Positions 9,560 through 24,742 of a DNA stretch of 64,000 nucleotides are shown in pieces. Every line of letters begins with the position of its first letter. Within the stretch, counting starts at the first letter, position 1. Location: NCBI RefSeq assembly GCF_900103225.1, contig NZ_FNJH01000002.1, positions 468,345 to 532,344 of the forward strand. Direction: 5' to 3'. The position numbers were made by a program, and so were the translations under genes. The stretch comes from Pseudomonas congelans. GTDB taxonomy: Bacteria; Pseudomonadota; Gammaproteobacteria; Pseudomonadales; Pseudomonadaceae. The notes under the pieces were generated by a model. It worked only from the letters and a program-made list of their open reading frames with translations, had not been told where the DNA came from and did not search any database.

Positions 9560-10280
9560 AACTATCGTGCGACGCAGAGCGTCGAGAACTGCATTCCCAC
9601 GCTGGAGCGTGAGGAACGATCATCGTAACTATCGTGCGACGCTCCGCGTCGGCATGCCGCTCTGGACGCTCTGCGTCCTCTTGACGACGCAGAGCGTCGA
9701 GAACTGCATTCCCACGCTGGAGCGTGAGGAACGATCATCGTAACTATCGTGCGACGCTCCGCGTCGGCATGCCGCTCTGGACGCTCTGCGTCCTCTTGAC
9801 GACGCAGAGCGTCGAGAACTGCATTCCCACGCTGGAGCGTGCGGAACGATCATCGCAACTATCGTGCGACGCTCCGCGTCGGCATGCCGTTCTGGACGCT
9901 CCGCGTCCTCTTCGTGACGCAGAGCGTCGAGAACTGCATTCCCATGCTGGAGCGTGCGGAACGATCATCGTAACTATCGTGCGACGCTCCGCGTCGGCAT
10001 GCCGTTCTGGACGCTCCGCGTCCTCTTTGCGACGCAGAGCGTCGAGAACTGCGTTCCCACGCTGGAGCGTGAGGAACGATCATCGTAACTATCGTGCGAC
10101 GCTCCGCGTCGGCATGCCGTTCTGGACGCTCTGCGTCCTCTTTGCGACGCAGAGCGTCGAGAACTGCGTTCCCACGCTGGAGCGTGAGCAACGATCATCG
10201 TAACTATCGTGCGACGCTCTGCCTCGGCATGCCTTTCCGGACGTTCTGCGTCCTCTTGACGACGCAGAGCGTCGAGAACT
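9560..10280. repeat. Tandem array of 115-bp palindrome-rich (REP/REPIN-like) units
   Basis: The word AACTATCG recurs at 9627, 9742, 9857, 9972, 10087 and 10202, an exact 115-bp period. There are five full units, a truncated sixth (10202-10280), and a leading unit at 9560 lacking 48 internal bases. Each unit holds three palindromes: GACGCTCCGCGTC; a stem of GACGCTCTGCGTC and GACGCAGAGCGTC around a short loop; and CACGCTGGAGCGTG. Copies differ by only a few substitutions. The array fills the gap between the VUT gene and the DUF1289 gene; no coding function is seen. Confidence 0.95.
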
Positions 10281-10282
10281 GA

Positions 10283-10501
10283 TCAGCGTGCCTCGCCCAC
10301 TGTCCACATCAGGCCGCTGGCTCTGGCGCGCTCGTCGCAGAGGCCGAGCACCACGCGGCGCTCGTCGTTGCTCATGCGGCTCCAGCGGGTGATCTCGGTG
10401 ACGGTTCGCTGGCAACCGGTGCATATATCCTGCTCGTCCAGAGCACAAATACTCACACACGGAGAACGGACCGGCTTTTCGATCGGGGTATCAGTGCTCA
10501 T
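10283..10501 (-). CDS. DUF1289 domain protein
   Basis: A 72-residue protein with a four-cysteine motif, SPCVSICALDEQDICTGCQR, followed by TEITRWSRMSNDERRVVL, the signature of the DUF1289 family. The cysteines suggest a small metal site; no function is established. The ATG overlaps the stop of the upstream carbonic-anhydrase-like gene by one base (TGATG), which implies translational coupling. Its 3' end abuts the palindrome array. Confidence 0.88.
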   Translation of the reverse strand: MSTDTPIEKPVRSPCVSICALDEQDICTGCQRTVTEITRWSRMSNDERRVVLGLCDERARASGLMWTVGEAR

Positions 10502-11025
10502 CAATCTTCCTGCACCACCAGGTCACGGGCGTAACGCTGGGCATTGTGTACGTAATGGGCTGCGCTGGCTTCAAGCATCTTCTTCTGCACGTCGGTAAGT
10601 TCGCGCACCACTTTACCCGGCGACCCCATGACCAGCGAGCCATCAGGAATGACCTTGTTTTCGCCGATCAGCGAATTGGCGCCGATGATGCAATATTTCC
10701 CGATCTTCGCCCCATTAAGGATGACCGCGTTGATGCCGATCAGGCTGTAATCGTCAACGCTGCAGCCATGCAGCATGGCGTTGTGGCCGATGGTCACGCC
10801 CCTGCCGATACTCAGCGGCGACCCCATGTCGGTGTGCATCACCGTACCGTCCTGCACATTACTGTTTTCACCAATGTGAATCAGCTCGTTGTCGCCACGC
10901 AATACCGCGTTGAACCACACACTCGCGCCGGCCTCAAGCCTGACATTGCCGATCAGCGTTGCATTGGGAGCCACCCAGCTCTGCGGATCAGTCTGAACAC
11001 GGGATTCTCCCAGGCGAAATTTCAT
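10501..11025 (-). CDS. Gamma-carbonic anhydrase family protein (left-handed beta-helix)
   Basis: The 174-residue protein has the hexapeptide-repeat pattern of gamma-class carbonic anhydrases ([64 protein letters not shown]). The metal-ligand histidines are visible in TVMHTD and GHNAMLHG. Many proteins of this YrdA/PaaY group bind zinc, but carbonic anhydrase activity is not guaranteed. It is coupled to the DUF1289 gene downstream and lies 69 bp after the CoA-type Nudix gene. Confidence 0.9.
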   Translation of the reverse strand: MKFRLGESRVQTDPQSWVAPNATLIGNVRLEAGASVWFNAVLRGDNELIHIGENSNVQDGTVMHTDMGSPLSIGRGVTIGHNAMLHGCSVDDYSLIGINAVILNGAKIGKYCIIGANSLIGENKVIPDGSLVMGSPGKVVRELTDVQKKMLEASAAHYVHNAQRYARDLVVQED

Positions 11026-11094
11026 GCAGCCTCCTCGGGCGGGTCGTACTCATGGGGACGAACAATAAAAGATGACGCTTCAAGTAAAAGCGCC

Positions 11095-11691
11095 TCAGAT
11101 CGTCGACCGCTCCGGCGGATGATGCAGGCTGATCCTGGTGTCGTACAGCACGTTGATCAGCTCGACGATCATGATCGCGGTAAGCCCCCAGATCTTGTAC
11201 TCGCCATAACGGTAACTGGGCACGTACCAACTGCGGCCTTCGTAATCGATACGGTGAGTATGCTCGCGAGTGTCCTGACGGAAGAACTCCAGCGGCACAC
11301 TGAAGACTGCCGCGATCTCGCCGTCATTGGGCTGATATTCGACGAAGTCGGGTATCACCCCCACGTAAGGCGTGACCTTGATACCGTGCTTGGAGATCAG
11401 CGGACTTAACGGCCCGATCACCTCGACCAGCCCGGGAGGCAGGCCGATTTCCTCCTCGGCTTCGCGCAACGCAGTGAAAATCAGATCGGGGTCGCCCGGG
11501 TCGCGACGGCCACCCGGAAACGCCACTTCACCGCCATGCGTCGACAGGCCACTGGCGCGCAGGGTCAGAATCAGCTCGGGTTGCTCGCTGCGGGTAATCG
11601 GCACCAGAACAGCCGCCTCGGGGAATTGTCGATCCGAGTCGAGGGTTTCTGGCGTGTGACTGACTACACGGCGAAGTAGCTCATCCAGCAT
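11095..11691 (-). CDS. Nudix hydrolase, CoA pyrophosphatase type
   Basis: A 198-residue Nudix protein. The box GGRRDPGDPDLIFTALREAE continues with EEIGL and is preceded by SGLSTHGGEVAFPGG, the arrangement typical of NudL/CoAse enzymes that split CoA into 3',5'-ADP and phosphopantetheine. The first acidic Nudix position is Asp rather than Glu, which is common in this subgroup. It precedes the gamma-carbonic-anhydrase gene on the same strand and is divergent from the second Nudix gene. Confidence 0.88.
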   Translation of the reverse strand: MLDELLRRVVSHTPETLDSDRQFPEAAVLVPITRSEQPELILTLRASGLSTHGGEVAFPGGRRDPGDPDLIFTALREAEEEIGLPPGLVEVIGPLSPLISKHGIKVTPYVGVIPDFVEYQPNDGEIAAVFSVPLEFFRQDTREHTHRIDYEGRSWYVPSYRYGEYKIWGLTAIMIVELINVLYDTRISLHHPPERSTI

Positions 11692-11841
11692 GGGAAATCT
11701 CGATCTGTTGCCTGCCTGGCATCATGCACCAAAGCAACGCTGTGCCCAAGCCCTTGTAGGACAACTCCTGTCACACAGAGGGTTGCCGAGCCGCCGCACG
11801 ACAGGCCAAGATAGCGACTGCGTTCACTATCGACTGATCCC

Positions 11842-12393
11842 ATGAATTTTTGCAGCCAGTGCGGCAACCCTGTTATCCAGCGTATTCCCGAAGGCGACAG
11901 CCGTTTGCGCTATGTCTGCGAGCATTGCCACACCGTTCATTACCAGAACCCGAACATCGTTGCGGGCTGTCTGGTGACGCTGGGCGGCAAAGTGCTGCTA
12001 TGTCGCAGGGCCATTGAGCCGCGCCTGGGTTTCTGGACGCTGCCGGCAGGCTTCATGGAAAACGGCGAAACCATCGAACAGGCTGCCCGGCGCGAAACCA
12101 TGGAGGAAGCCTGCGCCACCCTGAGCGAACTGCATCTGTACACCTTGATCGACGTGCCGCATATCAATCAGGTGCATGTGTTCTACCGTGGGGAGATGGC
12201 GAATGAGGCATTCGCCGCAGGCATCGAGAGCCTGGAAGTGCAGTTATTCGACGAAGCAGACATTCCGTGGTCGGACCTGGCTTTCATGACAGTCGGGCGT
12301 ACCCTAGAATACTTCTTTGCGGATCGGCGTCGGCAGGCCTACCCGGTTCATACCAGCGCCCTTCCCCCGTCACGTCCGTTGCTGGACACCTGA
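11842..12393 (+). CDS. Nudix hydrolase with N-terminal zinc ribbon
   Basis: This 183-residue protein starts with a zinc ribbon (MNFCSQCGNPV, then YVCEHCHTVHYQNPN) followed by a Nudix domain: GFMENGETIEQAARRETMEE, then AC. The last box glycine is replaced by Ala. This zinc-ribbon group is related to NudC-like and ADP-ribose pyrophosphatase families; the exact substrate is unknown. The ATG at 11842 puts the zinc ribbon at the N-terminus, as in relatives. Confidence 0.88.
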   Translation: MNFCSQCGNPVIQRIPEGDSRLRYVCEHCHTVHYQNPNIVAGCLVTLGGKVLLCRRAIEPRLGFWTLPAGFMENGETIEQAARRETMEEACATLSELHLYTLIDVPHINQVHVFYRGEMANEAFAAGIESLEVQLFDEADIPWSDLAFMTVGRTLEYFFADRRRQAYPVHTSALPPSRPLLDT

Positions 12394-12454
12394 AAGCCAG
12401 GGTCGCACACAACATCGGCGCTTTTGTTAAAGAAGTATCTTCAGGGAAATCGTA

Positions 12455-13018
12455 ATGCGCTGGTTGCTCGCACTCTTTTGCATGTCGTTCATGCCGCTTT
12501 CGCAGGCCGCGTTTACTCAAACCATCGTGCCCAAGGGCAGCGAACAGAAAATCATCAATAACAAGGTCATCAATACCGAGAGTATCGCCAGCAAGCCGAT
12601 CGATAAGGTGCTGGTACTCAAGTCAGCGCGCCAATTGCAGCTGATCAGCGGTGGCGAGGCCTTGAAGACCTACCGAATCTCGCTGGGCAAGAACCCCAAG
12701 GGCACCAAGCTGCAGGAAGGCGACCAACGCACGCCGGAAGGTTTTTACTGGATCGACTGGCGTAAACCCAGCAATAACTACAACCTGTCGATGCACATTT
12801 CCTACCCGAATGTCTCGGACTCGGCACGCGCACGCTCCGAGGGCGTGAAACCGGGCAGCATGATCATGCTTCATGGCACACCGGTGGATGAAGAGTATCC
12901 GGAATGGTATTTCCACACGCTGGACTGGACCAACGGCTGCATCGCGCTGAAGAACAACGACATGCGGGAAATATGGGATCTGGTGAAAGACGGGACGATG
13001 ATCGAAATCCGACCTTGA
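12455..13018 (+). CDS. Exported L,D-transpeptidase (YkuD) family protein
   Basis: A 187-residue protein with a signal peptide (MRWLLALFCMSFMPLSQAA) and a YkuD catalytic domain: SEGVKPGSMIMLHGTP followed by WTNGCIALKNNDM, with the catalytic cysteine in NGC and the preceding conserved histidine in LHG. Such enzymes form 3-3 peptidoglycan cross-links or attach proteins to peptidoglycan in the periplasm. It is downstream of the zinc-ribbon Nudix gene and is followed by REP sequences. Confidence 0.9.
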   Translation: MRWLLALFCMSFMPLSQAAFTQTIVPKGSEQKIINNKVINTESIASKPIDKVLVLKSARQLQLISGGEALKTYRISLGKNPKGTKLQEGDQRTPEGFYWIDWRKPSNNYNLSMHISYPNVSDSARARSEGVKPGSMIMLHGTPVDEEYPEWYFHTLDWTNGCIALKNNDMREIWDLVKDGTMIEIRP

Positions 13019-13023
13019 ATGTG

Positions 13024-13135
13024 CAACGTTGCGAATTCGCGAGCAAGCTCGCTCCCACAAGACTCAAGATGATTATCGTCCCCACGCTCCAGCGTGGTGA
13101 CGCATTTTTGGACGCTCTGCGCCCAGCCCTGGATG
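13024..13135. repeat. Two REP-type palindromes downstream of the L,D-transpeptidase
   Basis: GCGAGCAAGCTCGC at 13039-13052 sits in the common Pseudomonas REP context (AATTCGCGAGCAAGCTCGCT). A second palindrome, CCACGCTCCAGCGTGG, lies at 13082-13097 and is followed by GGACGCTCTGCG. The second element shares its core with the units of the 9.6-10.3 kb array, so it looks like a solitary relative of that repeat family. Confidence 0.8.
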
Positions 13136-13139
13136 CGCC

Positions 13140-13451
13140 TCAGAACTCTGCCAGCTTCCATATCTCGTAAGCAGGCGTTTCGTAAGGATGGCTCTGCTTG
13201 AGAGCCAGCACCACTTGCTGAATCAGCTCGTCCGCGACGACCAGCTCGACCTTCCACTCCTCCACGGACTCGACCACACCGCTCTGCCCGATAAATGGCT
13301 GACTGCCATCCAGCGGACGGAACTGGCCCTGGCCGAGTACTTGCCACGAGCAATGATCGTAAGCGCCGATTCGCCCTGCACCAGCAGCGAATACGGCGCT
13401 CTTGACCTCGTCCACATGGCTCGGTGGAACAAAGAAAGCGAGCTTGTACAC
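13140..13451 (-). CDS. YqfO/NIF3-associated domain protein
   Basis: A 103-residue stand-alone version of the CutA-like insert domain of NIF3/YqfO proteins, beginning MYKLAFFVPPSHVDEVKSAV and ending with QSHPYETPAYEIWKLAEF, which holds the HPYETPAYEIW signature. It may bind metal or a ligand; function is unknown. It follows purL by only 5 bp on the same strand and is probably cotranscribed. Confidence 0.88.
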   Translation of the reverse strand: MYKLAFFVPPSHVDEVKSAVFAAGAGRIGAYDHCSWQVLGQGQFRPLDGSQPFIGQSGVVESVEEWKVELVVADELIQQVVLALKQSHPYETPAYEIWKLAEF

Positions 13452-13456
13452 GCGCC

Positions 13457-19568
<6,112 letters not shown>

Positions 19569-19572
<4 letters not shown>

Positions 19573-20942
19573 GCCACCTCGATGGCGGCCATCAGGCCGG
19601 TTTCCATGTGATCGATCACGTGGCAATGGAACATCCATACACCGGGGTTATCCGCCACCAGCGCCACCCGCGCCCGCTCGTTGCGGCCCAGCAAGAAGGT
19701 GTCGGTGAAGTAAGGAATGATCTTGCGCCGATTGGAGGCGATTACCTTGAAACTCATGCCGTGCAGGTGAATCGGGTGCTGGTACTGAGTCATGTTCTTC
19801 AACTCGAAGATATAGCTCTTGCCCAGCTTCAACCTGGCGATAGGCCGATCGGCGCAGGTCTTGTCGGTGATGTCCCACGCTTCGCCATTGATCTGCCACA
19901 GGCTCGGCGGCTTGCCATTGTCGGTGTTGACCGACATCGAGCCCACCCACTCGAAGTTGAAATTGATCTTTTCGGCGTTAGCCATATCAGGCTCGGCCAC
20001 CGGATTGGCCGGCAGTTCCGGTGGCCACTGGCCTGGCGCATCGTTATTGGCGACCGAGCGGAACGTGCCCAGGCGCACCGGGCCGTTACGCAAGGAGATT
20101 TCCTCGCCCGCCGGCGGGGCCTTGATTGCCAGACAGATGCGCATGCCCGGCCCCAGCCAGTATTCGTCGCCGAAGGGACGCGGCTTCACCGGGTTGCCAT
20201 CCAGCGCATAGATCTGCGCCTCGGCGTCCGGCAGGTTGAGTCGATAGGTCACGGTGTTATCGAGATTGAGCAAGCGCACGCGAGTGATTTGCCCGGCAGG
20301 CAATTCAATCACCGCCTGCGGAATGCCGTTCAGCGTTGAAAGCCGCCCTGCGGTGCCCTCACGCGCCGCTTCGCGCAGCACGCTGAACTCGGTAAAGGCG
20401 CCTTGCTCGTCCACGTGCCAGCTTTTCAGACTGACCGTGCGCTCATGAGCAAAACCGGTCGGCTCGCGCTCTTCGACAATCAGCGGCCCGACCAGCCCGC
20501 GGCCCAGCTCTTCACTGCTGCTGAGGTGCGGGTGATACCAGTAGCTACCGGCGTCCGGCACACGGAATTTGTAATCGAAGTATTCACCCGGCTTGACCGG
20601 CAACTGCGAAACGTAAGGCACGCCGTCCATTTCCAGCGGCAAACGAATGCCATGCCAGTGAATGGTCGTCTCGACCGGCAACTGATTGATGAAGCGCAGC
20701 CGCAGCCACTCGCCCTGCCGGACGCGCAACTCGGTGCCCGGCGCAGAACCGCCGAAGGCCCAGGCAGGCGTCTTGTGGCCCGCCACCAGCTCCACATCCA
20801 GCGGAGCCGCGATCAGCACGAAGTCAGAGCCAGCTTCAGACTCGCGTCGCCCCATCCAGTAACGCGAAGCCCCACCGGCGCCTAGGCCGACTACGGCCAG
20901 ACCGGCGATGCCTGTAAGGATTTGACGACGGGTAAAGGACAT
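19569..20942 (-). CDS. Multicopper oxidase family protein with Tat-like signal
   Basis: A 457-residue exported oxidase. The N-terminus MSFTRRQILTGIAGLAVVGL is a twin-arginine type signal. All copper motifs are present: TIHWHGIR, YWYHPHLSS, HPIHLHGMSF and WMFHCHVIDHMETGL (the type 1 ligands and axial Met). Enzymes of this shape oxidise phenols, bilirubin or metal ions with O2; the substrate cannot be told. It is the upstream member of a coupled pair with tadA. In P. aeruginosa the equivalent gene (PA3768) lies next to guaA; here about 13 kb separates them. Confidence 0.92.
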
Positions 20943-21063
20943 GAACGGCGCAACCTCGAAAACGACGACTGAGTGCATCTGCGAGCAAATGCGAGGGGCG
21001 AATACGATACACCTGCATTTGCGTAAAGATAAGGGTGGATACCACGAACTGAAGTCGAGGCGT

Positions 21064-21107
21064 AAAAAAGCCGGGCAAGGCAGTGACATCCCGCTCCGGC
21101 TTTTTGC
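21064..21107 (-). terminator. Terminator-like hairpin after the TPR gene
   Basis: AAAAAGCCGG and CCGGCTTTTT form a 10-bp stem around a loop of about 20 nt, just past the stop of the 658-residue TPR gene. The A/T runs on both sides fit a rho-independent terminator. Confidence 0.65.
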
Positions 21108-21119
21108 ATCGATCAACGG

Positions 21120-23096
21120 CTACAACTGACTAACCCGCTCCAGCCATTCGACATACGCCGGCTCTGCATCAGGCGGCATATTGTCGCGGTAATCCTCCAG
21201 CTCTGCCTGCATGCCGAACACCTTCCATACCAACGGTGCCAAGCGCGATGCAGGGCTGTTCGCCCGTTCCAGTTCGCTCAGCACTTGCAGGCTTCGTTGC
21301 TTGTGCTCGGCCACTGTCTCCGACTGGTAATCGAAGGCCTTTCCCAGCCCGGAGATGTACATCAGTTTCGCGGTTTCTATCTCAGGCCACTGGAGCGCCA
21401 TATTCAGGGGCCATTCGAGCATGGCCCGCTCACCCCACATTGACGACTTGGGCAAATGGTCGTTCGCAAGCAACGTCAGCATGAATGATTGGCCCAACTG
21501 GGTCAGATACACCGGTAAAACCTCGGCTGCAGGCTGCCGGTAAAACACATCCAGTGGCTGCTCACGCTTGAGTCCGATACCGGCCAGCAAGCGCTGTTGA
21601 AGATCAAGTACCAGCGCACCAAGTTCTGCCTTGCCTGCACTACCGTTTTCAACGGTTTGCCGGGTGCGGGTCGCACAATTCCATAGGCTCAGTGAAATCC
21701 GCCACTGGGCCTGATCGCCCTCACCCGAACAACCCACTTCGCCCGTCACGAAATACTTCGTCGTTGGCGGGACGATATCGAACAGTGTGTTGCCGTCGAC
21801 CTCAACCCCCGATACAACCGGCCCCGCACCCTGCGCGACCTGAACATAACAATTGGCTACATAGTCATTCCAGTAGTGAACCGACTCCGCCATGTAAAGA
21901 GGGATGGCACGCGTATAGCGCCCGACATCATCCTCGCGCTGCGATTCGGCAGGCTCTGCTTTCTCCATGATTTTGGACAAGGCGAAGAAACCGATTTCTG
22001 GCGCACCTTCCGGTTTTTGCGCGAAGAGCCAGTCAGCATTGCGCAAACCGTAGTGCCAGACCGGCTTGTTCAGCGCCACGGTATTGATCGCCACGCTGGC
22101 AGGATCAATCGGAATGCCTTTGTCTTCCTGCCTGCGCACGTCCTCGAAAGCATGCGCAAACTGGTCAAGGTGACTTTTGATTGGCGCAAAGCCGAGTGCA
22201 TACAAGCGAGTAAGCAACGCCTCGCCTTCATCCACCCTGCCCAGTTCCTGATAGGCACGCAGCAAGTTGAGACCTGCCGTCGAATCATGTTTGTGCTCAT
22301 CATAAGCCGGCCCGACAAGCTCGATGATCAGCGGAATGTGGCCATTGTTGCCCAGGTCACCCGATATCATCTGCAAGGCACTGCGGTCGAAATGACCTCC
22401 CGCCAATACCTCTTCATACAACACACGCGCCTGCGCGACGTTCTGCTGCTGCAGGTAATGCCGCGCCATCCACAACTGCGCACGCCAACTGCCCGGCAAC
22501 GCCGCTACAGTGCGTAGAGCATCGAGATAGGCCGCCTCACCGCCCCGTTCCTGCTGAATGCTCAGCCACCACAACAGGCCGTTTTCCTGATTCGGATCGG
22601 CTTCAACCGCCTGCCAAAGCGTTGCATCCGCCACTGATTGCTCACCACGCTCGGCAAACACCTTGGCCAGATTGGTCAGGATGATTCCCGATACGCCGAC
22701 TTTAGCCAGACCTTCGCGCAGGGTGGCTTCTGCAGCATCAAGCCGGGCGTTATGCATCAGCACGATGCCATTCACCACATGGCTGCGCTCGGGATTAGCG
22801 TCGATCGCGACCAGTCGTTCGGCGGCAGGCATCAGGTCAGTCGCAAATCCATCGTTCAGCCCCGAAACAATAAGGTTGTATAGCTCGTCCGCATCACCCC
22901 ACTGCTGTTTCAGATTGGGCAGGAACACCTTCTCGCGCCACTCGCTCCGAGTGATCTTTATCTCGCGCCCATAACTGTCGTAGGCGGTGATCAATTCGCC
23001 GTCGTGAGCTTCTGGCGACGTCGTATCAGCAGGCGCGTTATCTGCTGAAGCTTGAGATTTCTTGCCGCTGAGGGCGGACAGAATGCGTTTGAACAT
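21120..23096 (-). CDS. Tetratricopeptide-repeat protein of unknown function
   Basis: A 658-residue soluble protein. Residues 1-35 are a polar, alanine/serine-rich lead; a short conserved block follows (TAYDSYGREIKITRSEWREK). Helical repeats then look like TPRs (RLDAAEATLREGLAKVGVSG; WMARHYLQQQNVAQARVLYE; LLRAYQELGRVDEGEALLTR). The C-terminal half has no motif I recognise. No signal peptide or membrane helix is seen. It stands alone on the minus strand within the variable zone between the oxidase gene and guaA. Confidence 0.75.
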   Translation of the reverse strand: MFKRILSALSGKKSQASADNAPADTTSPEAHDGELITAYDSYGREIKITRSEWREKVFLPNLKQQWGDADELYNLIVSGLNDGFATDLMPAAERLVAIDANPERSHVVNGIVLMHNARLDAAEATLREGLAKVGVSGIILTNLAKVFAERGEQSVADATLWQAVEADPNQENGLLWWLSIQQERGGEAAYLDALRTVAALPGSWRAQLWMARHYLQQQNVAQARVLYEEVLAGGHFDRSALQMISGDLGNNGHIPLIIELVGPAYDEHKHDSTAGLNLLRAYQELGRVDEGEALLTRLYALGFAPIKSHLDQFAHAFEDVRRQEDKGIPIDPASVAINTVALNKPVWHYGLRNADWLFAQKPEGAPEIGFFALSKIMEKAEPAESQREDDVGRYTRAIPLYMAESVHYWNDYVANCYVQVAQGAGPVVSGVEVDGNTLFDIVPPTTKYFVTGEVGCSGEGDQAQWRISLSLWNCATRTRQTVENGSAGKAELGALVLDLQQRLLAGIGLKREQPLDVFYRQPAAEVLPVYLTQLGQSFMLTLLANDHLPKSSMWGERAMLEWPLNMALQWPEIETAKLMYISGLGKAFDYQSETVAEHKQRSLQVLSELERANSPASRLAPLVWKVFGMQAELEDYRDNMPPDAEPAYVEWLERVSQL

Positions 23097-23349
23097 AAAT
23101 GGAATCGCCGCGGTTTGGGGTTAATGGGCAGTGGCTTCAAGTGCTTCAAGTCATAACGTGTGCGGAGGGCCGGCGTGTACATTCGCCACTGGTGATATTG
23201 TGGCGTTTGCACCTGGTCAGGCTGGCACCCCTGGAGCAGCCGCCATAGCCTAGTACAGTTACAGCGGTCGGCCTGCTCGCGCAATGCACCATGTCCAGAG
23301 TAGGACATGACAAAACGCTGGACGACACAAGAAAGGATTACTGGCCGAG

Positions 23350-24084
23350 ATGAGCACTATTTACGATCCGGACGCACGAACGGTCAGGCAAGTGTCGACA
23401 GCGATATTCTTGCTCACCGGGACCGTTGGCGTCATGGGTCCAGTGAGTTTTTCAGGTGGCTGGTGGATTTACGGCTGCATGTTGCTGACGGCATTCATTT
23501 ACGCGCTTTATATAAAGTATGCGTGTGAGCGCTACACATTGTTCGCCTCTGGCTACTTAACACTGTTGATCTTTCTCCTGGCATTCGCGCCCGCGTGCGT
23601 CAGCTATAGCGTTGTCACAGATGACCTGAGCGGTTCCAGGCTTGCGGGCGGGTTTGCCGCTGCCTCGCTGTTGGCTGCCGTGATGCTGCTCTATTTGTTT
23701 ATCTATCTGAAGCCGACAAAAGAGTTTCCATTCGAGGTGTCCGGCAATAAAGTTTCCTTCAGTTCGCCCGACACATCCAGCGTCAGCGGCGGAGTTATCG
23801 CAGGCCTTGGAACACTGGTCGCTTCAGCGGTTATAAAGTCTTTCACGCCACTGACAACAGGCATCCTTATTATTCTGCTGTTTGTATTTGGATGCACGTT
23901 CATGCTCATCCACTCTCGTCACCTCATCAGAGGCCTGCGCACCCTGCGCGTCCAGGAAAAGACGATGCCCACGCCTTATACCTTCATGCAAATAGACGAA
24001 ATACGCGACGCTCGCGCCCGCTGGTGGCTGAGCAGGTTGTTCAGGTGGGTTGCTTCCCGGGGAAAGCGGCAAGCGGATAGTTGA
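23350..24084 (+). CDS. Hypothetical membrane protein
   Basis: A 244-residue protein with about five hydrophobic stretches (VSTAIFLLTGTVGVMGPVSF; WWIYGCMLLTAFIYALYI; YLTLLIFLLAFAPACVSYS; FAAASLLAAVMLLYLFIYL; ILIILLFVFGCTFMLI) and a basic cytoplasmic tail ending SRGKRQADS. No family is recognised. The ATG lies 8 bp after GAAAGG, a reasonable ribosome site. No gene is seen between 23097 and 23349. Codon use is less GC-biased than the core genes, in line with an accessory origin. Confidence 0.65.
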   Translation: MSTIYDPDARTVRQVSTAIFLLTGTVGVMGPVSFSGGWWIYGCMLLTAFIYALYIKYACERYTLFASGYLTLLIFLLAFAPACVSYSVVTDDLSGSRLAGGFAAASLLAAVMLLYLFIYLKPTKEFPFEVSGNKVSFSSPDTSSVSGGVIAGLGTLVASAVIKSFTPLTTGILIILLFVFGCTFMLIHSRHLIRGLRTLRVQEKTMPTPYTFMQIDEIRDARARWWLSRLFRWVASRGKRQADS

Positions 24085-24256
24085 AGAGTTGGCGATGACA
24101 TAGCCTGCCCCGCAATCGTCGAGCATGCATGGCTCGGTTGCCGAGCGCAGCGCTTGGACCCGCCAGCCGACTTTGAGTCCTTATCACACTGGTTACATCG
24201 CGAGCACCTTTTTTCAGGAGACCCTTCACAGTGCTATGCGAAGGGTCTGTGCGTGA

Positions 24257-24742
24257 TCAGTCTCGCACGAGCTTCAGCAGTCCGCCGTCATACCAGGAAA
24301 GAGCTAACGACCCGTTCTGTGCCAGGAAAAACGCCGGCGTTTCTTTATCAAAAGGCCCCCAGCTTCCAGATTTGCATTCAACGCTATAGCGTACGGCTTT
24401 TTCGATGCCAAGCTTATGGAGTTGCGGCTCCAGTTCAGCCCCACTCATCGCCGGAAGCTTATGAAAAACAGGCCCCTTGCACACATCTTCCGTCGAGTCT
24501 GTGGACGCTTTCCATGCAAGCTGGTCGTGATTGAAGCTGAGACGTCGCCCCATAAAGCTCGGATCATCATCCCCCAGTGCCTGCACGCCCGAGTCTGATA
24601 CCGCTACGCCTGCAACATGCCAACTGCCGTAAAGCGCGCTTTCTCCAGACTGATCGTGCTTTGGAGCATCCATATTCGCTGCGCATCCTGTCAGCGACAA
24701 CATGATCAGGAAAGATGAACTGAAGGAAAATCGGGATTTCAT
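24257..24742 (-). CDS. Hypothetical lipoprotein
   Basis: A 161-residue protein with a lipoprotein signal peptide: MKSRFSFSSSFLIMLSLTGC, lipobox LTGC. The mature part is polar and includes LYGSWHVAGVAVSDSGVQAL and SGAELEPQLHKLGIEKAVRY. No known domain is recognised. It stands alone, convergent with the membrane protein gene at 23350. A 9-bp inverted repeat (AGACCCTTC / GAAGGGTCT, 24219-24248) follows its stop. Confidence 0.7.
   Translation of the reverse strand: MKSRFSFSSSFLIMLSLTGCAANMDAPKHDQSGESALYGSWHVAGVAVSDSGVQALGDDDPSFMGRRLSFNHDQLAWKASTDSTEDVCKGPVFHKLPAMSGAELEPQLHKLGIEKAVRYSVECKSGSWGPFDKETPAFFLAQNGSLALSWYDGGLLKLVRD

Noticed and set aside
9724..10203. A 159-residue open frame and several 74-123-residue frames on both strands across the palindrome array
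   Set aside because: They are translations of the 115-bp repeat. The period is not a multiple of three, the same peptide words recur in several frames, and there are no ribosome sites.
9560..10280. CRISPR array
   Set aside because: The 115-bp units are nearly identical along their whole length, with no unique spacers, and no cas genes are nearby.
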